From: Roseimicrobium sp. ORNL1 | GTDB taxonomy: Bacteria > Verrucomicrobiota > Verrucomicrobiia > Verrucomicrobiales > Verrucomicrobiaceae | Assembly: GCF_011044495.1 (NCBI RefSeq) | Contig: NZ_CP049143.1 | Location: forward strand, 6,014,001-6,078,000 | Direction: 5' to 3' | DNA: 64,000 nt | Shown here: one piece after another, positions 9,336-18,253 of the stretch | Layout of the letters: each line of letters opens with the position of its first letter | How positions within the stretch are numbered: the stretch's first letter is position 1 | Program-made: the position numbers and the translations under genes | Notes under the pieces: model-generated | What the model saw: only the letters and a program-made list of their open reading frames with translations | What the model was told of the DNA's origin: nothing | The model's database searches: none

Positions 9336-10541
9336 ATGAAAGAGATCTTACATGTCTCGCCAGTAATGCCGGTGGACGAAAGGCACATTGAGCTCGCGCT
9401 TGATGCCGCCGGCGTTCCCGGATCCCTGGTGACGAGCTGGCTGCCAAAAAAGTGGGAGCAGGCCGCACTCAAGAGCGCGCGCCGTCAGAACATCTTTTTG
9501 CGCAGGGATCCGGTACAGTTGATCCAGCGCCGTCTTGTCCGGCAGTTTGTCCCGGACATGCTCCGCAGCTACAAGCTGGCCACCGGACACCCGCCCATTC
9601 CCTGCCATGACGAGCTGTTCCGCCGGGTCGACATCAACTCCTCACATCTTATCACAGAAAACACCTCTGTGGTGATTGGCCGCGAAGTGGGAAGCTTGAA
9701 GTCATTCACACGGGCCAGGGAGTTGGGTGCCACCCGCATCTATCACATGCCCACCCCGCACCATGACACCGTTCGCGCCATTCTGGACCGTGAGCGTGCT
9801 GCTTACGGGGACATTTGCAAATCCACCTTCGACCCCGGTGAGTTCCTTCCGGAGCGCATTGCAGACAAGCTCCAGGAACTCGACCTTGCGGATCACATCT
9901 GGTGTCCCTCCCAATTTGTAAAGGACTCCCTCGTGCAGTCGGGCATCCCCGAAGATCGCGTGGCGACCATCCCCTTCGGAGGGGAAAGTGAATGGCTTCA
10001 TATGCCGCGTCCGAAGCCGGACGGCACCTTTCTGCTGGTGGGCAACATCTCCGCGAGAAAAGGCACTCACCGCCTCCTCAAGGCGTGGAAAACGCTGAAG
10101 GCCCATCGCACCAACCGTTTGATGCTCATTGGCCCGATGCACCTGTCCAGCGGCTTCCTGAAGGACTACAAGGGCATGTATGAGCACCTGCCACGCATGC
10201 CTCGAGCCAGGCTGGTACGCCACTATTTGCAGTCCTCTGCCTTTGTCCTGCCGGCGCTGGCGGAAGGTTTTGCGCTGGTGATTTTGGAAGCCCTGAGCTG
10301 CGGACTGCCCGTGCTCGCCAGCCGGAACAGCGGCGCCGTGGGCTTCCTGAATGAACAGGAGGCAAAGTTTTTTGATGCCGGAGAAGACGAGCCCCTGCTG
10401 GCGGCACTTGACTGGGCCCTCACCCATCCGGGAGAATTGGAAGAGATGGGACGTGCTGGCCGTAAAAAAGCAGCCACATGGTCTTGGGACATGTTTGAAA
10501 ATTCCGTGCTTCAGCAACTTCGCAGCCTGGACCTAGAGTGA
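9336..10541 (+). CDS. Glycosyltransferase family 4
   Basis: A 401-aa GT-B glycosyltransferase. The first half is a divergent acceptor domain with HMPTPHHDTVRAIL and an IWCPSQFVKDSL segment typical of GT4 proteins that name a 'secretory' loop before the linker. The C-terminal domain has FLLVGNISARKGTHRLLKAW and PALAEGFALVILEALSCGLPVLA, the E-x7-E motif. No export signal is evident. It ends in a GTGA overlap with the next gene, so the two are translationally coupled. Donor and acceptor unknown. Confidence 0.86.
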   Translation: MKEILHVSPVMPVDERHIELALDAAGVPGSLVTSWLPKKWEQAALKSARRQNIFLRRDPVQLIQRRLVRQFVPDMLRSYKLATGHPPIPCHDELFRRVDINSSHLITENTSVVIGREVGSLKSFTRARELGATRIYHMPTPHHDTVRAILDRERAAYGDICKSTFDPGEFLPERIADKLQELDLADHIWCPSQFVKDSLVQSGIPEDRVATIPFGGESEWLHMPRPKPDGTFLLVGNISARKGTHRLLKAWKTLKAHRTNRLMLIGPMHLSSGFLKDYKGMYEHLPRMPRARLVRHYLQSSAFVLPALAEGFALVILEALSCGLPVLASRNSGAVGFLNEQEAKFFDAGEDEPLLAALDWALTHPGELEEMGRAGRKKAATWSWDMFENSVLQQLRSLDLE

Positions 10542-11329
10542 CCGCCAAAATTCTTCTCGTCATACCGTGCTTCAATGAAAGCGGCCGCATTGCTCCGTTT
10601 CTCACGGAACTGTGCGCGCTCGCCGAGACACTTGGGAGGATATCCATCCTGGTCGTTGAAGATGGTTCGACACCTGAGGAACAGCATCGTCTTTCCCAGC
10701 TGGTGCACACAATCCGCCAGAAATACCCTTTCGTAAGGGAGCCACTGCTGCTGTCTTCCAACCTGGGCAAAGGTGGCGCCGTCTATGCCGGCTGGCAGGC
10801 ACATCAAAGCGAGGAATGGCTCGCCTTTGTAGATGCGGATGGGGCCTGCTCCGCTCCTGAGACGATGCGGCTTGCCCGCCTGCTCGTGGAGGGCCAGACC
10901 TCGGTGGATGCCGTGTTTGCCAGTCGGATTCAGATGCTCGGGCACCGGATCCAGCGGCACCTGCACAGGCACATCATTGGCCGCATCTACGCCACCATCG
11001 TTTCCATCCTCCTGGAAATCCCCGTGCATGACAGCCAATGTGGACTCAAATTCATCCGGAGAAGCTCCTATGCCCGGGTCTCTCCCTCGCTCGAAGTCAA
11101 GGACTTCGGCTTTGACATTGAATTGATGGCTGCGTTGACGGACTCGGGCGCCATCGTCGAGGAAGTACCCATCGACTGGCACGAGGTTCCCGGAGGCAAA
11201 CTGCGCCTTTTCCGGGATGCATTTTGCATGCTTAATGATGTATTGGAAGTGCGAGCCCGCCGGCGCACGCCCGCATGGCTCGCCCACCTGCGTGGCACCA
11301 CTCGTGAGCCTGCCAATGCAACGACCTAA
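10538..11329 (+). CDS. GT2 dolichyl/polyprenyl-phosphate glucosyltransferase-like (Alg5-like)
   Basis: A 263-aa protein with a GTG start that overlaps the preceding stop by 4 bp. The GT2 fold motifs are LLVIPCFNESGRI, VVEDGSTPEE and FVDADGACSAPE. Downstream, HRHIIGRIYATIV and VHDSQCGLKFIRRSSY match the conserved region of Alg5/DPM-type polyprenyl-phosphate sugar synthases. In that group the GLK motif follows a helix that packs on the membrane. It probably makes a second polyprenyl-phosphate sugar donor, distinct from the GtrA-linked enzyme upstream. The exact sugar is unknown. Confidence 0.83.
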   Translation: MTAKILLVIPCFNESGRIAPFLTELCALAETLGRISILVVEDGSTPEEQHRLSQLVHTIRQKYPFVREPLLLSSNLGKGGAVYAGWQAHQSEEWLAFVDADGACSAPETMRLARLLVEGQTSVDAVFASRIQMLGHRIQRHLHRHIIGRIYATIVSILLEIPVHDSQCGLKFIRRSSYARVSPSLEVKDFGFDIELMAALTDSGAIVEEVPIDWHEVPGGKLRLFRDAFCMLNDVLEVRARRRTPAWLAHLRGTTREPANATT

Positions 11330-11389
11330 CCTCTCAAACAGGGTTTGCCACCTCCCGGACCCGTCTGGTAAATTGAGTTCCCCCAACTG

Positions 11390-12907
11390 ATGTCCACTCC
11401 TGCTCATCGCGCTATCACGCCCTCTTCCAGACCGGACCGCGCAGGCGCCCCCAGCCAATCTAGTCCAAATCGGTCACGCAACAGCGCCATCGTGGAAGAC
11501 AAAGGGTTCTACCCTGTCCTTGGCATCGTAGGAACCGTTTCCGGCATGGTGATGGCCATGGCCGCCGTCCCCTCGAATCCGCAGAAGGAAGGTGTCCTGT
11601 TCATCTCCGGAATGCTCATGTCCCTTGGCCTGGCTGTCGCTCCCATAACGGCATTCCTGCGGAATCCACGGAACATCCTCCGCACGGAAAACATCATCGG
11701 CCTGGCTCCGATCTACTGGCTTTTCATGGACCTCGTGACCGCGATCTATGACCTGCCCTTGGTGGATAGGGGGGCCGTGCGACTGTCATTCCTCACGACC
11801 GGTATCTTTGTGACCATGTTCTGGCTGGCCACCATGCAGAAGCCCTGGAAGCTTCCCAAGGCTTTCATGAACAGCTGCTCCTTCCGGCCAGAGGTTTCAG
11901 TCATTCTGCCCATTACCATCATTTGCTTCGTGCTGGCGATGCTGGCCTATGCCATTCCGAGTAATTTTGATGTGATGCTGATGTTCAGGAGCATCCTCCA
12001 AAACCGCTTTTCGGCACCCTGGGCTCGTGGCGAACTGGGTGGTTGGGACGCGTTTATCGACCACCTGAACTATTTCGGGTATCTGCTTCCCACTCTGGCG
12101 GTGATGCTCATGCGCCGCAAAGGCCTGATGCATCCGGCGACAGTGGTGGGCTTTGTTTTGGCAGGGATCTTCCTCCTGTTCCTCATGCATTCCGGCGCCC
12201 GTAGAATCATCGGCGTGTGCCTGGGATCGGCCTTGATTTATTGGGTGTTAGATCGTGAGCGGGTGCGCATCTGGCAACTTATCGCCTCTGCTGCAGCCAT
12301 CGGCGCCATTCTTTGGGTCATGCAAGGGATGCTGGTCTTCCGCACCCTGGGCGTAGGCGAGTTGGGGGTCTCCAATACTGCCCGTATCGCGTGGGAGAGC
12401 ATGCAGGGCAAGGACGCCGCAATCGGGACGCCCAAGGGCCTGGCCGTGGACGACAACTTCTTCCGGCTGACCCAGGTGCTCTCCATCGTTCCGAAGGCTC
12501 ACCCTCACGTCTACTGGAGGCACATATGGTACGTGCTCGTACGTCCCATCCCACGTGTCTTTTGGGCGGGCAAACCTATGGATGGGGGCTTCCGATTGCA
12601 GGACTTCGATGACAAGGGCGCTTCGCTCTCCATTACAGTCGTTGGCGAAGCATGGCTTTCTTGGGGGTACATCGCGGTCATATTCGCAGGCTGGATGTTC
12701 GGTCGCCTCTCCCGCATGAACAGTCCTCTCTTCAACGCCTCGAGCGGATCTGTAGGTCCCATGTTTTATGGGTATGTGACGATGATGCTGTTTGTAGGTT
12801 GGCGGGCGATACAGGAAATTCTGCTCTTCTCCTATGCACTTTTGGGCTGGATGCTGGCTAGCTGGATCTACTCAAAATTCCAAAGTCGCGGACCTTCCGG
12901 GCATTGA
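11390..12907 (+). CDS. Wzy-like oligosaccharide repeat-unit polymerase (polytopic membrane protein)
   Basis: A 505-aa inner-membrane protein with about twelve hydrophobic segments after a Ser/Pro/Arg-rich cytoplasmic N-terminus of about 40 residues. A large hydrophilic loop lies near residues 330-410 and is followed by membrane segments; it includes RPIPRVFWAGKPMDGG. This layout is usual for Wzy polymerases, which are weakly conserved in sequence. Genes for lipid-linked sugar assembly surround it. A polymerase role fits but is not proved by any catalytic motif; an O-antigen ligase-like protein is also encoded in the locus. Its stop overlaps the next start by one base. Confidence 0.68.
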   Translation: MSTPAHRAITPSSRPDRAGAPSQSSPNRSRNSAIVEDKGFYPVLGIVGTVSGMVMAMAAVPSNPQKEGVLFISGMLMSLGLAVAPITAFLRNPRNILRTENIIGLAPIYWLFMDLVTAIYDLPLVDRGAVRLSFLTTGIFVTMFWLATMQKPWKLPKAFMNSCSFRPEVSVILPITIICFVLAMLAYAIPSNFDVMLMFRSILQNRFSAPWARGELGGWDAFIDHLNYFGYLLPTLAVMLMRRKGLMHPATVVGFVLAGIFLLFLMHSGARRIIGVCLGSALIYWVLDRERVRIWQLIASAAAIGAILWVMQGMLVFRTLGVGELGVSNTARIAWESMQGKDAAIGTPKGLAVDDNFFRLTQVLSIVPKAHPHVYWRHIWYVLVRPIPRVFWAGKPMDGGFRLQDFDDKGASLSITVVGEAWLSWGYIAVIFAGWMFGRLSRMNSPLFNASSGSVGPMFYGYVTMMLFVGWRAIQEILLFSYALLGWMLASWIYSKFQSRGPSGH

Positions 12908-14082
12908 TGCGAATTCTAGTCATCAACAAGTACATCCCCCCCGAGCCCGCCCCAACCGCCGTATTGGTGGGTGACCTGACCAGCATGCTGGAAGGAATGG
13001 GCGCTGAGGTTACCCATCTGGGAGCGGATGTTGGCTATCGCGGAGCACGTCCTACGGGATGGCGGCGCTGGCTGAACGAAATCCGGCTGTTGCTCCGGTT
13101 GCTTGGCTGGGGCCTCTTTGCCAGACGTCCGGATGCCATCCTCTGCCTGACAGACCCGCCAGGAGTACTTTTCATTGCGGCACTGCTCGCTCGAGTGAAG
13201 AGCACAAGACTGGTGCACTGGGCCATGGATGTCTATCCCGACACTGCTGTGGCTTTGGGCGAAATTCGCGCGGGCAGCATCGTGCACACACTCGCCAATC
13301 GGGCCATGTCCTTTGGATATGCCACCTGCGATCTGATTGCCTGTCTCGACGAGGATATGCTTGCCCGCCTCCGGGTGCAGGGAAAGGTCCAATCTTTCAT
13401 CTCTGCGCCATGGCCTCCGCTGCACATCAAATTGCCCGAGGAGTTGGTGGCTCCAAAACCTGGGCGCATTCGCTGGATGTACTCCGGAAATCTAGGCCGT
13501 GCCCACGAGTACGAAACACTTCTCCGCGCTCAAAAGCGATTGGAGGAGGCAGGACAGCCCTTTGACCTTGTCTTTCAGGGAGGGGGGAATGCATGGCCCG
13601 CAGCCAGGGCCCTGGCGGCTGAGCTCGGACTCCAGCATTGCCATTGGGAAGCCTACGCTCCGTCGGACAATCTCGTCTCGTCCCTGCTCCAGGCACATGT
13701 GCTCATCGCCACCCAACGACAGGAAGTACGGGGGTTGCTGTGGCCGTCCAAACTGGCTGTCTTGAAACTTCTGCCTAGACCCATCGTGTGGGTCGGCCCA
13801 CTGGACGGTTCCGTGGCCACCGAGCTGAAACGGCAGGACAAGCATCATGGCATTTTCGTTGTAGGCGACTCTCAAGGACTTGCCACTTGGTTGGAAAACC
13901 AGGCCGAAGACCTTGCAGCCGGATCCAAAGTCTCCACGACTCCGGCCGAACTGCAGTTGGCGTGCTCAAAAGTCGCCGAATCAGAGGGAGAGAAATGGTG
14001 GACCCATCTGGCCCAGCTTCTACAACAAGACACGCTCGATGGCGCAACCATGAAGGCGCCTCTCTCACGCAAGCCCTCCTGA
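12907..14082 (+). CDS. Glycosyltransferase family 4
   Basis: Start at the ATG that shares a base with the preceding TGA (TGATG); a TTG one codon earlier is less likely. The 391-aa product begins MRILVINKYIPPEPAPTAVLV, typical of the GT4 subgroup related to WbuB/fucosaminyltransferases. It has a proline-rich loop for acceptor binding and a C-terminal WMYSGNLGRAHEYETLL donor-domain start. The usual E-x7-E is weakly conserved at the end (LLWPSKLAVLKLL), so donor specificity is doubtful. It sits immediately before the WecA-like gene, so it could add the second sugar to the polyprenyl-PP-sugar that enzyme makes. Confidence 0.82.
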   Translation: MRILVINKYIPPEPAPTAVLVGDLTSMLEGMGAEVTHLGADVGYRGARPTGWRRWLNEIRLLLRLLGWGLFARRPDAILCLTDPPGVLFIAALLARVKSTRLVHWAMDVYPDTAVALGEIRAGSIVHTLANRAMSFGYATCDLIACLDEDMLARLRVQGKVQSFISAPWPPLHIKLPEELVAPKPGRIRWMYSGNLGRAHEYETLLRAQKRLEEAGQPFDLVFQGGGNAWPAARALAAELGLQHCHWEAYAPSDNLVSSLLQAHVLIATQRQEVRGLLWPSKLAVLKLLPRPIVWVGPLDGSVATELKRQDKHHGIFVVGDSQGLATWLENQAEDLAAGSKVSTTPAELQLACSKVAESEGEKWWTHLAQLLQQDTLDGATMKAPLSRKPS

Positions 14083-14083
14083 T

Positions 14084-15511
14084 ATGTTCCGCTACCCGTC
14101 GCTTGTTAACGTAGCTATCCTGCTGGGTTCGTTGTTGCTTAGTACCCTGTGCACCTGGTTCCTGGTCCGGTATCAAGGCAGATGGGGCGTCGATGCCCCC
14201 GATCAAAACCGGAAGCTGCATGAGAAGCCCATCTCACGACTCGGTGGTTTGGGGATCTTTGTCACTCTCTCCGCTGGATTTCTCATCATGGAATTGCGAT
14301 TCCCGGATTTTCTCGAGCGCTGGGCTCCGGTCGTCATTTCCAATTGCATCATGTTCGCCATCGGCTTCGCGGACGATCTCCGTCCCTTGGGGGCAAGGTT
14401 AAAGCTGGTCGGCCAGTTGGGTACAGCGACGATTCTCTACTCTCTGGGAGTGTCCATTGACGAACTTTCCAACCCCTTCGGCGAAGGACACTTCCCACTC
14501 GGATGGTGGAGCCTCCCCGTCACGCTGCTGTGGTTCATTGCCGTGCCGAATATTGTAAACCTCATCGACGGCATGGATGGTCTGGCCACGGGGTTTGGCC
14601 TGTTCCTCTGCATCACCCTCGCTTTTGTGGGCCACTATTCCGGCAAGCCGGAAGTGGTCACGGTTTCCATGATCATGGGCGGGGCTCTCGCCGGCTTTCT
14701 GATCTTCAATTTTCCGCCCGCTCGCATCTTCCTGGGAGACGGCGGTGCCTATTTACTGGGGTTTTTCATCGCCTCAGTTACCGTCTTCACCTCCAGCAAG
14801 GGCTCGGTGATTGCCTCTCTCCTGGTGGTGATTGTCGCCTTGGGAGTGCCCATTCTTGACACGCTTTTCGCCATCATTCGCCGGGCTTTGATGGGTGTCC
14901 CACTATTCCGGGCGGATGCGGAGCATATTCACCACCGGCTCATCCTGCTGGGTTTCAGCAAAGCCAGAGCGCTGATAGCCATCTACGCGGTTTGCCTCGT
15001 ACTGGGCGTCGTGGGTATGAGCATCTTCTGGAGCAGGGGGCTTTCCTTGCCCATTGCGGGGGCTGCGCTGGTTCTTTTGGCGCTCGGATCCGCCCGTTAT
15101 CTGGGTTACGTCAAAAGCTGGCGTGATGTCCGTGCGCAACTCAACATGGCGCTCGCACGTCGAAAGGACATGCTCTATGCGCAATCCTATGGACGCGTGC
15201 TGGAATGGGAGGCGGAGCGTTGCAAGGACGCCGAGGAATTCCTTTCTCTGTTCTGCCTGGGGATTGATCGGTTGGAACTCAAGCGAACGAACGAGGAAGG
15301 ATTTGAAGCCATCACCCTTCCGCTCGTCACGGGTCTGATGTGGAAGATCCATGTTCCAAAGACATCCCAAAGCAGGGATCGCTGGATCGCTGTCGCTGAA
15401 AATTTGATCCCCGCGCTCAATCATGCCACGGAGCGGTGGGGAGCCCTGCCGGGGCTCTCCTTTACCAGCCCTCCGACTGTGCCCAGCGCTACGGTGGCAT
15501 CCTCTCGGTAG
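14084..15511 (+). CDS. WecA/TagO-like undecaprenyl-phosphate sugar-1-phosphate transferase with C-terminal extension
   Basis: A 475-aa protein. The first 340 or so residues have the multi-helix MraY/WecA fold. Cytoplasmic-loop motifs are FADDLRPLGARLKL, NLIDGMDGLATGFGLF, FLGDGGAYLLGFF and HIHHRLILLGF, the last being the His motif that separates WecA/TagO from MraY. It should transfer an amino-sugar-1-phosphate (typically GlcNAc-1-P) from UDP-sugar to undecaprenyl phosphate, starting synthesis of the repeat unit. About 130 soluble residues follow the last helix, whereas WecA is usually about 350-370 aa; this extension has no motif I recognise. Placement near the 3' end of the locus is common. 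Confidence 0.88.
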   Translation: MFRYPSLVNVAILLGSLLLSTLCTWFLVRYQGRWGVDAPDQNRKLHEKPISRLGGLGIFVTLSAGFLIMELRFPDFLERWAPVVISNCIMFAIGFADDLRPLGARLKLVGQLGTATILYSLGVSIDELSNPFGEGHFPLGWWSLPVTLLWFIAVPNIVNLIDGMDGLATGFGLFLCITLAFVGHYSGKPEVVTVSMIMGGALAGFLIFNFPPARIFLGDGGAYLLGFFIASVTVFTSSKGSVIASLLVVIVALGVPILDTLFAIIRRALMGVPLFRADAEHIHHRLILLGFSKARALIAIYAVCLVLGVVGMSIFWSRGLSLPIAGAALVLLALGSARYLGYVKSWRDVRAQLNMALARRKDMLYAQSYGRVLEWEAERCKDAEEFLSLFCLGIDRLELKRTNEEGFEAITLPLVTGLMWKIHVPKTSQSRDRWIAVAENLIPALNHATERWGALPGLSFTSPPTVPSATVASSR

Positions 15512-15534
15512 AATCCAGTAGTTGAACATTTACC

Positions 15535-18006
15535 GTGCTACAGAAACAACGAAGACACTCGAGAAGGGTCCGCCGGAAATCGGAACAGGCGGAGGAGGCG
15601 GACGTTCTTTCCTCTGCGCTCCGGGAGGAAGACGCATCCGCGGCTGGCACCGTGCAGCCTTGGTTTTGGCTGGTCCTCTCCGTGCCCGTGGCCGCAATCT
15701 CGCTGTGCGGTTCCCGGGAGCCCTGGGCCATGGGGTTGGTGGCGGTATTGATGTCTCTTTGCTACGTGCTGCGACCTCCCGCACGCCACCTCAGCCGCGT
15801 GCTTCTGGGCTTTCTGCTGGCAGTTCCGGTCCTGTCTCTGGCTGCCTTCCTTCCCATCTCAAAATCGACCCTCCCTTTCTGGCGTACCGCTCTTGAAAAC
15901 GAGCATGGGATTCACCTGGGAAATCTGCTGACTGCCCAACCCTTGATTACCTTTGAGGCTTGGGTGGGCCTGACCATGGGTCTGCTTTGGCTCATCTACT
16001 GCCTCGGTCAAAACTTCGGAAGGCAGGAAAACCGGGTCGCTCTCCAGTTCTTCACGCTCTTCATCGCCCTCCTGGCAATGATCGCCATCGGCCTGCTCTG
16101 GTCGAAGCGGGAGATTCCCTTGTGGCGGTTCGAATGGGCAGTGGGATACTTCGGCCCCTTCCCAAATCGAAATCATTTCGGTGGGTTGCTCGCCATCGGC
16201 GCAGTGATGGGCTTCGCAGCGACCTACGATGCCATCCAGCGGAGAAGGATAGCCGTGGGATGTACCTATGCACTCTGTGTGATTCCCATGTTCGCCGCCA
16301 TGCTGCTGAATACGTCGCGCATGGGCGTCCTCCTCTTCTTCGCAGGACTGAGCTTGTGGATGGGCCTGGCCACTTCAAAAAGATACACCAAGGCCCAGGT
16401 CGCCGTCGCACTCTCCATCCTGTTGCTGTTGGCATCAGGTTTCATCCTGTTTGGCAATACTGTCATCTCCCGAGTGCTGGGAGAAAGCGCGCTGGCGAAG
16501 ATCGTCACCTCGGAGGGGCGCATTGGAATCTATCTGGACACCCTCAGGATGATCTCCCTCTCCCCGTGGCGTGGTGTCGGCCTTGGAAACTTCGAGCCCG
16601 TATTCTCGATGACTCGAGAAACGATGGATACCGAGAGTCGTGCGCTGCATCCCGAGAGTGACTGGCTCTGGCTCACCTCGGAAACCGGTCTGCCATGCAT
16701 CCTGTGCGCCCTGATTGCTGCCATTCTTCTTGCTGTTGCGCGCGGCCCTTGGAGCAAACGTGGGAAAATGACCAGCCGCGGCCGGCGCCTCGCCATCAGT
16801 GCTGCGGTGGCGGCCCTCATCTTCCCGGCACAATCGCTGGTGGATACCCCCCTGCATGGCATCGGCCCCGCGTCCCTCACGGCGCTGCTCATCGGTCTCG
16901 CCGGCATCGGGGAGTCTACCGAAGCCGAATCGCAACGCAGGAGTATCCCAGGACTCTGGCCGGGGCTTGGCCTTGCTGTGGGCGGCATCGGCCTCACCCT
17001 ATGCATCACCAGCCTCACCGGTTCGCCAATCACGCACAGAGCCAGATTTGCCCAACTCTCCCGCGAAGCAGCGCGACTGAAGAACTCAGGAGACCACGCC
17101 GCAGCCCTGCAGACCTGGAACAAGGCAGCGGCCCTCAAGCCGCTGCAGTGGAACATCTACTATGAAAGAGCCGCGCTGAAGCTGGCACAGGGCTACTCCT
17201 CCCAAGAGGCCCTCGCTGATTTTTCCCGTTCCCGATACCTGGAACAGACGTTCGGACGCTTGCGCATGAGCGAGGCAGAACTCTGGTTCCAGTATGATCC
17301 GCCCTACGCCATTCCCGCGCTGCGTGAAGCCATGGAGCGGGATCCCACCCGGGCATTTTCCTTCTACGGTTCTGCGATTCAACAGTTGCCAGCCAATCCC
17401 GAACTCAGGCCGGCGATGCGTTCACTGGCCACTGCGCCCAGTCTTCAGTTCCTCTACCTGTCCGCGTCCACGGGCGACGAATTCACGTCCGCACTGAAGG
17501 AGTTTCTTGCGAGGCACCCAACACTCGAGGGGCTGAAGGGGCCCGACCGCTTGAGGCTTTTCCAACTGTGGTATGAACGCGGCTCCGCTGCGGAGCTCAT
17601 CCAGCAGTTGGATGGACATCCCGATTGGCTGCGTGATGGCTGGCCTGTCGTTGCCGAACACCAGGCCAAACAAGGGAACTTTGAAGAAGCCTACAAACTG
17701 GCTATGGCGCACACGCGAAAGCCATCGCTTCGCCCCCGCACCAACGACGCGTCACAGGACAGTCTCCGCAGGCTCTTCCTCCTCAATCCGCAAGACCCTC
17801 TTGCAGGTCTCGACCTCTATTGGGCCCAGAAAATGGCCGGGAATCGTGGTGGCGCCCTCGCCACCCTGCGTGAGGTCGTCCAATTGAAGAATGCCCCGCC
17901 AGCAGTGCACTGGGAAATGGCAGCCTTTCTGGCGGAGGATGGAGACTACCTCCACGCATGGAGCGCGTTGCAGGAGTATCTGCGCCGGACCGCCTCCGGG
18001 TCCTAG
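15535..18006 (+). CDS. O-antigen ligase-like membrane protein with C-terminal TPR-like region
   Basis: An 823-aa protein with a GTG start 23 bp after the previous stop. Residues about 35-480 contain around twelve hydrophobic segments and a long periplasmic loop, with NTSRMGVLLFF and GVGLGNFEPVF resembling the Wzy_C/WaaL family. From about 500 to the end the sequence is soluble and helical. It has TPR-like units such as GDHAAALQTWNKAAALKP and a later EDGDYLHAWSALQEYL. WaaL-type enzymes move completed glycan from undecaprenyl-PP to an acceptor in the periplasm; the TPR part may bind partners or acceptor proteins. Last gene of the locus, followed by a terminator. Confidence 0.8.
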   Translation: MLQKQRRHSRRVRRKSEQAEEADVLSSALREEDASAAGTVQPWFWLVLSVPVAAISLCGSREPWAMGLVAVLMSLCYVLRPPARHLSRVLLGFLLAVPVLSLAAFLPISKSTLPFWRTALENEHGIHLGNLLTAQPLITFEAWVGLTMGLLWLIYCLGQNFGRQENRVALQFFTLFIALLAMIAIGLLWSKREIPLWRFEWAVGYFGPFPNRNHFGGLLAIGAVMGFAATYDAIQRRRIAVGCTYALCVIPMFAAMLLNTSRMGVLLFFAGLSLWMGLATSKRYTKAQVAVALSILLLLASGFILFGNTVISRVLGESALAKIVTSEGRIGIYLDTLRMISLSPWRGVGLGNFEPVFSMTRETMDTESRALHPESDWLWLTSETGLPCILCALIAAILLAVARGPWSKRGKMTSRGRRLAISAAVAALIFPAQSLVDTPLHGIGPASLTALLIGLAGIGESTEAESQRRSIPGLWPGLGLAVGGIGLTLCITSLTGSPITHRARFAQLSREAARLKNSGDHAAALQTWNKAAALKPLQWNIYYERAALKLAQGYSSQEALADFSRSRYLEQTFGRLRMSEAELWFQYDPPYAIPALREAMERDPTRAFSFYGSAIQQLPANPELRPAMRSLATAPSLQFLYLSASTGDEFTSALKEFLARHPTLEGLKGPDRLRLFQLWYERGSAAELIQQLDGHPDWLRDGWPVVAEHQAKQGNFEEAYKLAMAHTRKPSLRPRTNDASQDSLRRLFLLNPQDPLAGLDLYWAQKMAGNRGGALATLREVVQLKNAPPAVHWEMAAFLAEDGDYLHAWSALQEYLRRTASGS

Positions 18007-18042
18007 ATCAAGCTGTAAGACAACCTCCATTCTGAAGGCCTG

Positions 18043-18073
18043 AAGCCGACTGTGAATCCACAGTCGGCTTTTT
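18043..18073 (+). terminator. Rho-independent terminator of the polysaccharide locus
   Basis: AAGCCGACTGTG (18043-18054) pairs perfectly with CACAGTCGGCTT (18059-18070) across the tetraloop AATC. A short T-run (18069-18073) follows. It is 37 bp past the stop of the O-antigen-ligase-like gene and upstream of the response-regulator promoter. Confidence 0.9.
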
Positions 18074-18184
18074 CGTTCCTGGCAGGAGCCCTCTGCGCAA
18101 CCACTTCACCCCTCCAAAGCCCTGATGCCTGCCGTCTGAACGAGCACATTCGCGGCACTTATTCTCAAAAACGAGAGATATGCT

Positions 18185-18213
18185 TTGACGAAAATCTTTG
18201 CTATTGTTAACAT
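18185..18213 (+). promoter_or_regulatory. Sigma-70-type promoter for the response regulator
   Basis: TTGACG at 18185-18190 and TAACAT at 18208-18213 are separated by exactly 17 bp, close to consensus -35 and -10 boxes. Surrounding DNA is AT-rich compared with the rest of the window. It lies 41 bp upstream of the ATG at 18254 and after the preceding terminator, so the regulator is probably transcribed on its own. Confidence 0.65.
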
Positions 18214-18253
18214 TTCTTGAAATTTCAGAGCTCACCTCTCAACTTCTCCTCTC

